From CAZTVN01 sp964617145 (lineage in GTDB: Bacteria > Patescibacteriota > Gracilibacteria > UBA1369 > JACRIC01), in assembly GCA_964617145.1 (NCBI GenBank), contig CAZTVN010000001.1, positions 3,045 through 67,044 on the forward strand: a stretch of 64,000 bases of DNA, in the 5' to 3' direction. The position numbers and the translations under genes were made by a program. The notes beneath the pieces are model-generated. The model saw nothing but the letters and a program-made list of their open reading frames with translations. It searched no databases and was not told the DNA's origin. How positions within the stretch are numbered: position 1 is the first letter of the stretch; each line of letters opens with the position of its first letter. Positions 19,639-26,816 of the stretch are shown in pieces.

Positions 19639-22017
19639 TTAATTCGTCAGTTTCCGAAAGATAAAATTTTCGTTTTCGACCTGACAGGTTATTTGATCTC
19701 CTTCTTTTAGTTGTTTACGAAGAAGCATTTTTGCCAAAGGAGTATCGATTTCTTTTTGAATCACTAAACGGGCTGGCCTTGCTCCAAAAACTGGATCATA
19801 GCCGAGTTCCGCAAGTTTTTTTCGCGCTGAGTCCATTAAAATAAAACTGATATTTTGTTCTTCCAGCGATTCAACGGTATCTCGAATCAAGAGATTTATA
19901 ATGCTTTCAATATTTTCCTTGGTGAGAAAATCGAAAAGAATGATATCATCAAATCGATTGATAAGTTCTGGCTTAAGGAGCGTACGGAGTTCTTTAATGA
20001 GAGTGTTTTTTTGTTCACGTTCATTGAGTGATTTTATTTGAGCAAAATCGATGGTTTGTCCTCCAAGATTGGATGAACAAATGATGATAGTATTTTCAAA
20101 ATTCACTTTTTGTCCTTTGGCATCGGTAAGATGTCCTTCGTCAAGCATTTGAAGAAGCAAATTAAATATTTCTGGATGCGCTTTTTCGATTTCGTCAAAG
20201 AGAATGACGCTGTATGGCCTTCGTCTGATTATTTCAGTAAGTTGGCCTCCTTCTTCGTAACCGATATACCCTGGAGGAGCACCGATGAGTCTCGCGCTTG
20301 TATGTTTTTCACTCAATTCGCTCATGTCAAAGCGAACGAGAGCATCAAGCGTTCCAAAAAGGTATTCTGTGAGCCTTTCCGCGAGTTCTGTTTTTCCTAC
20401 TCCCGTTGGCCCCATAAAAATAAAGGATCCGATGGGTTTTGATTTTTTCTTCATCCCTGTTTGGTTTCGGATAATGGCTTCAGATACGATTTTTATTGCT
20501 TTGTTTTGGCCGACAATATTTTGAGACAATATTTCTTCAATGTGCAATAGGCGTTCTCCTTCGTTTCCTTGAATATGAGGCTTCGGTATTCCTGTCATCT
20601 TTGAGACGATTTCTTCTACGATTTCTCGGGTTAAGATTTTTTCGCGTCGTTTCTCTTTTTCTTTTAAACTTTTTTCTAGAGAGAGTATTTTTGCTTCGAT
20701 ATGTCTGGCTTTATAGCTCAATTTGTTTGCCAGAGGAATATTTTTGTTCATCGTAGCTTTTTCTTTTCTTTCTATGATGTCAGAGAAAAGAAATTTTTGC
20801 GCTTCCTTTTGTCCTGAAAGAGAAAATTCTGGAATATTCATGGCTGTACAGGCTTCATCAAGCAGATCAATGGCTTTATCTGGCAAGAGACGATGTACGA
20901 TATAGCGCTGACTTAAGCGTAAAATATCTTCCAAAATTTCGTCAGGAATGAGGATTTTGTGATAATTTTCAAACTTTTTTTTAATTCCTTTCAAAATAAT
21001 CAAACAGTTTTCTTCTGATGGTTCTTCGATATAAACCGGCTGAAATCGTCTTTCGAGCGCAGCATCTTTTTCAAAATGTTTTCTATACTCGCTTTCCGTT
21101 GTTGCGCCTATGCATTGGATTTCTCCACGAGCAAGAGCTGGTTTTAAGATGTTTGCCGCTTCGGAATTATCTTCTTTTTGCACCAATGAATGGATTTCAT
21201 CAAAAAATATGATAATTTTTCCATCGGATTTTTTTACTTCCTCGAGAATATTTTTCAATCTTTCTTCAAATTCTCCTTTTAAGCTCGCTCCTGCAATTAT
21301 GGAATGGATACTCAGTTCGATGATACGTTTATTTTTGAGATTTTCTGGCACTTTGTCCTTGGCAATCATATAGGCAATTCCTTCAACAATGCCTGTTTTT
21401 CCTACTCCCGGGCCGCCGAAAAGCACTGGATTGTTTTTTGTTTTTCTTGAAAGAATTTGAATGATTCTCTCGGTTTCCTCAAAACGATCAATGATGGGAT
21501 CAAGTTTTCCATCGATTGCTTTTTGAGTCAGATCGTCTCCGTATTGATCGAGAAATGTTGTGATTTCGGTTTTTTGTCTTTTTTTTGATTTTTCGTAATA
21601 ACCGTATATTTTTTCGTAGGAGAGATTAAAATTTTTCAAGGCTTCCTGAATACGCTTTGATGGATCTTTGGTTAAAATCATGAAAAGATGTATGGATTTT
21701 ACGCTTTTATCATTGAATGTTTCGACGATTTTTTTGGCTTCTTCCAAAGTTTTTTTAAGTTCCGCGTCGAATCCAATGTTTTTTATTTTTGTGTCATTTA
21801 CATCCGTTGTCTCTCTCCGTATTTTTGTTAAGCTCTGAATAAATTCTTCTTTTGATATTTTGAACTCTTTAAACATTTCATCTATTTCTTCGTCATTTTG
21901 TTTTAGAATTGCGAGAAAAACGTGTTCTTTTTTTACGTATGACGCGTTTTCTTTGAGAGCTTCTATTGAGGCAATTTGTAAGATGTTTTCGATTTGTGAA
22001 GAGTAGGAAGTTGGCAT
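19639..22017 (-). CDS. Clp/Hsp100 AAA+ ATPase (ClpC/ClpA-like)
   Basis: 792 aa. Clp N-domain (~1-140), first AAA+ ring domain with Walker A GGPGVGKT at 201-208 and Walker B IIIFFDEIH at 268-276, a short middle segment of ~50 residues (~415-465, ClpC-sized, far shorter than ClpB), second AAA+ domain with Walker A GPTGVGKT at 536-543, and the D2-small domain ending GYDPVFGARPARLVIQ. Such machines unfold proteins for ClpP or rescue aggregates. I see no clear IGF/LGF tripeptide in the D2 region where the ClpP-binding loop should be (SSNLGGQTIDFAQIKSLNE), so a ClpP partner is uncertain. It is the last gene of a three-gene transcript with two unknown proteins, starting 5 nt after the one before. 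Confidence 0.9.
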   Translation of the reverse strand: MPTSYSSQIENILQIASIEALKENASYVKKEHVFLAILKQNDEEIDEMFKEFKISKEEFIQSLTKIRRETTDVNDTKIKNIGFDAELKKTLEEAKKIVETFNDKSVKSIHLFMILTKDPSKRIQEALKNFNLSYEKIYGYYEKSKKRQKTEITTFLDQYGDDLTQKAIDGKLDPIIDRFEETERIIQILSRKTKNNPVLFGGPGVGKTGIVEGIAYMIAKDKVPENLKNKRIIELSIHSIIAGASLKGEFEERLKNILEEVKKSDGKIIIFFDEIHSLVQKEDNSEAANILKPALARGEIQCIGATTESEYRKHFEKDAALERRFQPVYIEEPSEENCLIILKGIKKKFENYHKILIPDEILEDILRLSQRYIVHRLLPDKAIDLLDEACTAMNIPEFSLSGQKEAQKFLFSDIIERKEKATMNKNIPLANKLSYKARHIEAKILSLEKSLKEKEKRREKILTREIVEEIVSKMTGIPKPHIQGNEGERLLHIEEILSQNIVGQNKAIKIVSEAIIRNQTGMKKKSKPIGSFIFMGPTGVGKTELAERLTEYLFGTLDALVRFDMSELSEKHTSARLIGAPPGYIGYEEGGQLTEIIRRRPYSVILFDEIEKAHPEIFNLLLQMLDEGHLTDAKGQKVNFENTIIICSSNLGGQTIDFAQIKSLNEREQKNTLIKELRTLLKPELINRFDDIILFDFLTKENIESIINLLIRDTVESLEEQNISFILMDSARKKLAELGYDPVFGARPARLVIQKEIDTPLAKMLLRKQLKEGDQITCQVENENFIFRKLTN

Positions 22018-22021
22018 AGGT

Positions 22022-23437
22022 TTAAGCTTCTAGGGTAAGAGCGGTTTCGATTTTTCTTAATGTGCTTATATAGCTGTTTTGAGCGCGAGGGATTCTGATT
22101 TCTTCACTTAAAAGATCTTTTTGAGTGATAATTTGAGATCCTTGTTGTGATTCCCCAACAAGTTCTAGTTGAGAGATGGTTTCAGCCGGCATGTTTGCGA
22201 AAATTTCTTCTAAAGTCGCGATGGCGCTCATACTTTCTGCGATTTCTTCTTTTTGAGGTTTTTGTTCTTCTGGCGCAAACATTTTTCTTCCCACTACGTC
22301 GCGTACTTTTGTTAATAGATTTACTACGATATTGCCTGAAAGTTCTTCGATATCGTCTGGAATGTTTTCTGCTGATTCTCCTGAAATAGCAGATGTTCTT
22401 TCGATTGATGAGGGTTCTGCTAAACCATGTTTTTCAGAACCCTCTGCTGTTTTTCCTTCCTCAACACTTTCAACGAGCGATGTCAAATATTGAAAGTTGT
22501 TTCTGATAGCAATGGTTACTGGTCGCTCTATAGCTTGATTTTGATCTGTTGTTTGCGTTTCTTCTTGAATTGTTTCGTGCGTGCTGTTGGCGATAGCTTG
22601 AATGAAAGGTTTTCGTGTTTCTTCTCTTTCTAGCCCTTCATATATTTTCGCGCTATCTCCTCTTTTTTCTTGTTCTTCGTCAATTTTTGCACGGACTACT
22701 GTTTCGATTCCCTTTGGTATTTCTCTTACGATCCATCCGTGGAAAATAAAGGCTTGTAAGGCAGGATCTTGTCCTTTTATGGCCCAATGCCCTTGAAAAT
22801 TTTTTTGATCAGATTTGGCTGGGATCCAATATAGGATAAGTTTTTCGGCACCTTGAGGTGAAATCGCTTCATATATTTTGGGTTTTTCTTCTTCATCTGC
22901 TTTATCGAAAAGAGGCAGTCCTTCTAATGCTCTTTGTTCCTGTAGCCCTTCGTAATCCAGTGAACCGTCTGTTTTTTTATAATTGATCATTGCTGGCGCT
23001 TCTAAATTTCCAAAAAATGGATTTTTTACCTTTTCGTTTAGGACGGAGAGATTTCTATCCGTCAAGTTGACGAGATAGGTTACTGCCAGACGTTTTTTTT
23101 CTTTTATGCTATCTTCGGCATTTTCTCTTTTTAAGAAAAAATCTTTCAGTCTTTTTACTAGAGCCTTGCTTGCTTCGGCTTGATTTTGCGTTAGTGCCTC
23201 TTGAAGTGCTCGGATATTGTCTTCTACGCCTCTCGTAAGATCTTCTGGAAGGTTTTTGAAAGTTGTTCCTATTTCATGAAGCGTTGTGTCAACGAAAGAT
23301 CCTGTTGTTTCTAGGTCGTGTCCGAGATTTTCAAGTTCTAGAAGAGTGTTTTTAAGGAAGCCTTCTCGCAGACTTTCTCCAGATGGTTCTCTTTCAAGGC
23401 CTGATACTTCTTTATTTTGTTTCGTTGATACCGTCAT
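22022..23437 (-). CDS. Hypothetical protein, acidic, clp-linked
   Basis: 471 aa, not recognised. Very rich in Glu, Ala, Ser and Gln, with no signal peptide or membrane segment seen, so cytosolic. Residues ~1-130 look helical (repeating LEN, IRALQEAL, KALVKRL patterns). A more globular centre (~140-260) has hydrophobic and aromatic residues (PQGAEKLILYWIPA, WAIKGQDPALQAFIFHGWIV). The following ~100 residues (~260-350) are low-complexity and probably disordered. The upstream 107-aa gene overlaps it by 26 nt and the clp gene begins 5 nt downstream, so it may be an adaptor or substrate of the Clp ATPase; that is inference from context. Confidence 0.75.
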   Translation of the reverse strand: MTVSTKQNKEVSGLEREPSGESLREGFLKNTLLELENLGHDLETTGSFVDTTLHEIGTTFKNLPEDLTRGVEDNIRALQEALTQNQAEASKALVKRLKDFFLKRENAEDSIKEKKRLAVTYLVNLTDRNLSVLNEKVKNPFFGNLEAPAMINYKKTDGSLDYEGLQEQRALEGLPLFDKADEEEKPKIYEAISPQGAEKLILYWIPAKSDQKNFQGHWAIKGQDPALQAFIFHGWIVREIPKGIETVVRAKIDEEQEKRGDSAKIYEGLEREETRKPFIQAIANSTHETIQEETQTTDQNQAIERPVTIAIRNNFQYLTSLVESVEEGKTAEGSEKHGLAEPSSIERTSAISGESAENIPDDIEELSGNIVVNLLTKVRDVVGRKMFAPEEQKPQKEEIAESMSAIATLEEIFANMPAETISQLELVGESQQGSQIITQKDLLSEEIRIPRAQNSYISTLRKIETALTLEA

Positions 23438-23735
23438 TGATTGTGGTAAAAAGATTTTTGAGTATTTTTTTTTCTTCTCTGCCTGATTCTTGCTCGAGTT
23501 TTTGAAACATGGGCCGTATTTTTTCTTTTTGAATATTATTTATATCCAGAAGAAATTTTTTATTTATTTTTATGAGTTGACTCATCCCTTCTGCAATGAT
23601 TTTTTTGAGTTCTTCGTATTGTTTTTGATTTAATGTTGGAAATACTTCATCGAACGTCTCTAAAATTTCTTTTGGGAGATTTTGGATATTTTTTAGAAGT
23701 TCTAGAAGAGCACGTTTTTCTTCTTCCGATGGCAT
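23412..23735 (-). CDS. Hypothetical small helical protein, clp-linked
   Basis: 107 aa, not recognised. Charged and almost wholly helical in character (EEEKRALLELLKNIQNLPKE, LKKIIAEGMSQLIKINKKFL), no cysteine, no membrane segment. First gene of the clp transcript: a good promoter lies 61-90 nt upstream, and its 3' end overlaps the next gene by 26 nt. Possibly interacts with the 471-aa protein. Confidence 0.65.
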   Translation of the reverse strand: MPSEEEKRALLELLKNIQNLPKEILETFDEVFPTLNQKQYEELKKIIAEGMSQLIKINKKFLLDINNIQKEKIRPMFQKLEQESGREEKKILKNLFTTINDGINETK

Positions 23736-23795
23736 ATTTGATATTAAAAGAAATTTTGCGATAGAAGCTTGTTTGTGGGTTCGTTTAATCTTAAA

Positions 23796-23825
23796 ATTAT
23801 AACATTTTTTTGCCTAACATGCCAA
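23796..23825 (-). promoter_or_regulatory. Predicted sigma70-type promoter for the clp operon
   Basis: Read on the minus strand: TTGGCA (23825-23820), 18-nt spacer, TATAAT (23801-23796). One mismatch to consensus in total. The predicted start near 23789 gives a ~54-nt leader before the 107-aa gene. The rest of the 259-nt divergent spacer (to 23994) has no gene; I found no equally good promoter for pyrE in it. Confidence 0.6.
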
Positions 23826-23994
23826 CTTAAAATCGCGGGTAATTTCTCGCGGATCGATGCGTCAAAGGCCTGTCAGTATCATGTTTTTGCTCTTATTTTT
23901 TTCACTCCTCTTTTTTTAAAAAAAAGGTTTGCTTCATGTCGTTGTTTCCCGTTACACTGTCTGTGATCAATTTTATTGATATTCACCATTTTAT

Positions 23995-24666
23995 ATGGAG
24001 CAGTATAAGCAAGAATTTGTGAAGTTTTTGGTTGAAACACAGGCTTTACAATTTGGTGAATTCACCTTGAAAAGTGGTCGAAAAGCTCCTTATTTTTTTA
24101 ATATTGGCAGTTTTTGTCAAGGATCGGCCATTTCTAAGCTTTCATCTTATTATGCAGAGGCTTTTCTTCAAAGCGGATTTTCGGCTGATGTGATCTTTGG
24201 GCCTGCTTATAAGGGCATTCCTCTTGCTGTTTCTCTTTCTATTACACTTTTTCGAGATTTTCAAAAAAATGTTTCTTATGCTTTTAATCGTAAAGAAGCG
24301 AAAACTTATGGACAGAAAGATACGATTGTAGGCGCTTCTTTTTCTGATAAGACTCGCGTAGTTCTTGTTGATGATGTTGTTACCGCTGGAACCGCGATTC
24401 GAGAATCTTTAGAGATACTTAAAAATAATGGTAATCCCCAGATTTCTGGCATTCTTATTGCTTTGGACCGTATGGAAAAGAATAATGATGGGGAAAATGC
24501 GCTTCTTTCGCTTTCTCAAGATTTTCATATTTCCATACACGCCATTATTACTTTAGATGAGGTGATTGAATATTTATACGGAAGATCATTTGATGGCCAT
24601 ACCTATATTGACGATGAACGTATGGAAGTTATCCAAAATTACAGGGCTTTATATGGTATTTCCTAA
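23995..24666 (+). CDS. pyrE: Orotate phosphoribosyltransferase
   Basis: 223 aa. Converts orotate and PRPP to OMP. The N-terminal hood (EFTLKSGRKAPYFFNIGSF), the substrate loop GPAYKGIPLAVSLS, and the PRPP-binding motif VVLVDDVVTAGTAIRES are all present. Divergent from the clp operon and upstream of pyrF; the 176-nt spacer before pyrF is filled by a palindromic element, so the two genes may not be tightly coupled. Confidence 0.95.
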   Translation: MEQYKQEFVKFLVETQALQFGEFTLKSGRKAPYFFNIGSFCQGSAISKLSSYYAEAFLQSGFSADVIFGPAYKGIPLAVSLSITLFRDFQKNVSYAFNRKEAKTYGQKDTIVGASFSDKTRVVLVDDVVTAGTAIRESLEILKNNGNPQISGILIALDRMEKNNDGENALLSLSQDFHISIHAIITLDEVIEYLYGRSFDGHTYIDDERMEVIQNYRALYGIS

Positions 24667-24670
24667 GGAT

Positions 24671-24829
24671 ATACTGTAAAACATGATTATTACTACAATT
24701 GACAAAATTTGGCTACGAATAACTCATCGCTCGTCGTCGTATCTTGTATCTGATACATGTTTTTCTCGCGAGTTCGTTGTTCTCGCTCAAATTTTGTCAA
24801 TTTCGATACGCAATCATGTTTTGCAGTAT
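24671..24829. repeat. Second structured palindromic element, between pyrE and pyrF
   Basis: 159 bp. Outer inverted repeat of 18 nt (24671-24688 with 24812-24829; 17 Watson-Crick pairs and one G-T), then a perfect 15-bp inner stem (24697-24711 with 24788-24802), then a loop with a GTATCTGATAC hairpin near 24746-24756 and an imperfect arm. The architecture resembles the element at 19353-19627, and both carry GCTCGTCG in a loop. It starts 5 nt after the pyrE stop and ends 13 nt before pyrF. It could be a related mobile palindrome or an mRNA structure controlling pyrF. Confidence 0.7.
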
Positions 24830-24842
24830 GTCACTAATCTTT

Positions 24843-25778
24843 ATGCAACATTTCGCTGATCGTCTTATTCAACAGATAAAAAGTAAAAAAAGTTCTGTAT
24901 GCGTTGGACTTGATCCTCGTTTAAGTCACATTCCAAAATTTATACAAGAATCGGCTTTGGCCTGTCACAAAGATCCTTTTAAGGCTGCTTCAAAGGCTCT
25001 GGTTGATTTTAATAAAGGTATTATTGATGCTGTTTATGATCTTGTGCCTGTTGTGAAACTCCAAATAGCGTTTTATGAAATTTTTGGGCCTCATGGGATG
25101 GAGGCTTTTCTTCAAACGATTGCTTATGCAAAGGAAAAAGGACTCATTGTTATAGCTGACGCCAAACGTTCTGATATTGATTCGACTGCCAAGGCTTATG
25201 CTCAGGCTTTTTTGGGAGAGTTTGAGGTTTTTGGCGAAAAACTTAAGATGTATGATGTTGATGCCATGACTGTGAATCCTTATCTTGGTTATGACAGCAT
25301 AAAACCTTTTATTGAAGTTTGTAAATGTTACGGGAAAGGTATTTTTGTTTTGGTGAAAACCTCGAATTTTTCTTCTGCTGATATTCAAGATCTTTACAAT
25401 CAAACTGGACAAACAAATTATGAAATTGTTGCTCGTTTACTTGAAAGTTGGGGAGCTGATGAGATTGGAGAGTGCGGTTATAGTTGCGTTGGAGCGGTTG
25501 TTGGTGCAACTTTTCCAAAAGATGCGCTTCGGCTTCGTTCTATTATGCCAAATACTATTTTTCTTGTTCCCGGGTATGGGGCTCAGGGAGCGACGGTACA
25601 AGATGTAAAAGTTTGTTTTCATGAAGATGGTCTTGGAGCTATTGTGAACTCTTCGCGTAACATTATTTTTGCTTATCAAGATTCTTCTCGTTTTTCAGAA
25701 AAAGACTATGCTTTAGCTTCGAGGCAGGCTGTTATTGAGATGAATTCGTTTTTTAGAGGTTCAACATTTCGTTCGTAA
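24843..25778 (+). CDS. pyrF: Orotidine 5'-phosphate decarboxylase (long form)
   Basis: 311 aa. Final step of UMP synthesis. SVCVGLDPRLSHIP at the N-terminus, the catalytic IADAKRSDIDSTAKAYA (Asp-Lys-Asp signature), DAMTVNPYLGYDSI and LVPGYGAQGA are typical of the longer OMP decarboxylase group. An open frame extends upstream to an ATG at 24744, but those residues come from the palindromic element; the family N-terminus begins at MQHFADRL, so ATG 24843 is chosen. The 3' end overlaps the convergent ksgA by 26 nt. Confidence 0.94.
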   Translation: MQHFADRLIQQIKSKKSSVCVGLDPRLSHIPKFIQESALACHKDPFKAASKALVDFNKGIIDAVYDLVPVVKLQIAFYEIFGPHGMEAFLQTIAYAKEKGLIVIADAKRSDIDSTAKAYAQAFLGEFEVFGEKLKMYDVDAMTVNPYLGYDSIKPFIEVCKCYGKGIFVLVKTSNFSSADIQDLYNQTGQTNYEIVARLLESWGADEIGECGYSCVGAVVGATFPKDALRLRSIMPNTIFLVPGYGAQGATVQDVKVCFHEDGLGAIVNSSRNIIFAYQDSSRFSEKDYALASRQAVIEMNSFFRGSTFRS

Positions 25779-26553
25779 GGTTTGCCCATTCTTTTATCGT
25801 GAGTGTTTCTGCGCGGCGCGTGGAATCTATTTTTGCATCTTTCAGTATTTTTCCTATTTCATTTTTGTCCTTTTTGAGATTGTGAGAAAGGGCGTTTAAA
25901 AGATTTTTGCGTTTTGATTGAAATCCTGCATGAATACAATCGAAATATTTTTTAAGATCACCTCTTACTAATGGTTTATTATACACAGCGATTTTTATAA
26001 TTGCTGAGTCGACTAAGGGCTTTGGAGAGAAATTTCCTGCTTTGACGATTCCTATTATTTTGGCCTTCGCGAATGTTTGTACGTTCAGCGCGAGAACATT
26101 GAGTTTCCCTTCCTTCGCACAGATTTTTTCTGCTACTTCTTTTTGGACTAAAAGGAGGAGAAGTTTCGGTGCGGCATATTCCATTTTTATAAATGGATCG
26201 AGGAGATAGTGTTTTAACAGTGGGGAAGTGATGTAATACGGGATATTGGCAACGATTTTATAATTTTTTATTTTTGGAAAGAATTTTAAAGCATCCCCCT
26301 CAATAATTTCGACATTTTTAAAGGGTTTGAAGGTTTTTTTTAATAGAGGAATAAAGCGTCGATCTTTTTCAATAGCGATAATTTCTCCTCCTTTTTCTGC
26401 GAGTTTTATTGTCAAAGCGCCAAGTCCTGGCCCTATTTCTATTATCGTGTCAGAGGATTTTATATCGGCTTCGAGCACTATTTTTTCTATAATATTTTTA
26501 TTTATTAAAAAATGTTGACCAAGGGATTTTTTGGCTTTTTGTCCTTTTAGCAT
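25753..26553 (-). CDS. ksgA: 16S rRNA (adenine1518/1519-N6)-dimethyltransferase
   Basis: 266 aa. Methylates two adenines in helix 45 of 16S rRNA during small-subunit maturation. KKSLGQHFL at the N-terminus, SAM motif I IEIGPGLGALT, acidic motif AIEKD, EGDALKF, and the catalytic NIPYYITSPL. Overlaps DUF167 by 7 nt at its start and, convergently, pyrF by 26 nt at its end. It closes the long minus-strand run of translation genes. Confidence 0.96.
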   Translation of the reverse strand: MLKGQKAKKSLGQHFLINKNIIEKIVLEADIKSSDTIIEIGPGLGALTIKLAEKGGEIIAIEKDRRFIPLLKKTFKPFKNVEIIEGDALKFFPKIKNYKIVANIPYYITSPLLKHYLLDPFIKMEYAAPKLLLLLVQKEVAEKICAKEGKLNVLALNVQTFAKAKIIGIVKAGNFSPKPLVDSAIIKIAVYNKPLVRGDLKKYFDCIHAGFQSKRKNLLNALSHNLKKDKNEIGKILKDAKIDSTRRAETLTIKEWANLTNEMLNL

Positions 26554-26816
26554 TGTATTTTTAAAAGTTTTGTTCGTTCCGATTGGCCGCTTATAATGAG
26601 AATTTTTTCTTTCTGTTTGTTTAATTCATGGCTTAAAAAATGTATAAGTTCTTTGTTGGCTTTTCCTTTTTCCGCTGGTTTTTTGATACGAATTTTAATT
26701 GTTCCATCATCCATCACTTCAATGACTTCGTTTTTTTCGCTTCCAGGAATAATTTTTATTCTCACATAAAGATCTTTTGAATCATCGGTTTTTATTATTT
26801 TTTTTAGATTAAGCAT
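26547..26816 (-). CDS. DUF167 / YggU family protein
   Basis: 89 aa. Small alpha/beta protein of unknown function found in most life. Family pattern: RIKIIPGSEKNEVIEV, IKIRIKKPAEKGKANKELIH and SGQSERTKLLKI. It overlaps the downstream ksgA start by 7 nt and the upstream ATPase stop by 8 nt. Confidence 0.85.
   Translation of the reverse strand: MLNLKKIIKTDDSKDLYVRIKIIPGSEKNEVIEVMDDGTIKIRIKKPAEKGKANKELIHFLSHELNKQKEKILIISGQSERTKLLKIQC

Noticed and set aside
22147..22633. Plus-strand open frames opposite the 471-aa protein
   Set aside because: Leu/Phe-rich antisense shadows caused by the Glu/Lys codon bias of the minus-strand gene; no independent support.
23905..23932. T-run/A-run inverted repeat upstream of pyrE as an attenuator
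   Set aside because: It is a low-complexity T7-A8 palindrome in an AT-rich spacer; no upstream promoter or competing structure could be made out.
24744..24842. N-terminal extension of PyrF by 33 residues
   Set aside because: The extension is encoded by the palindromic element and does not resemble OMP decarboxylases; the family start is at 24843.
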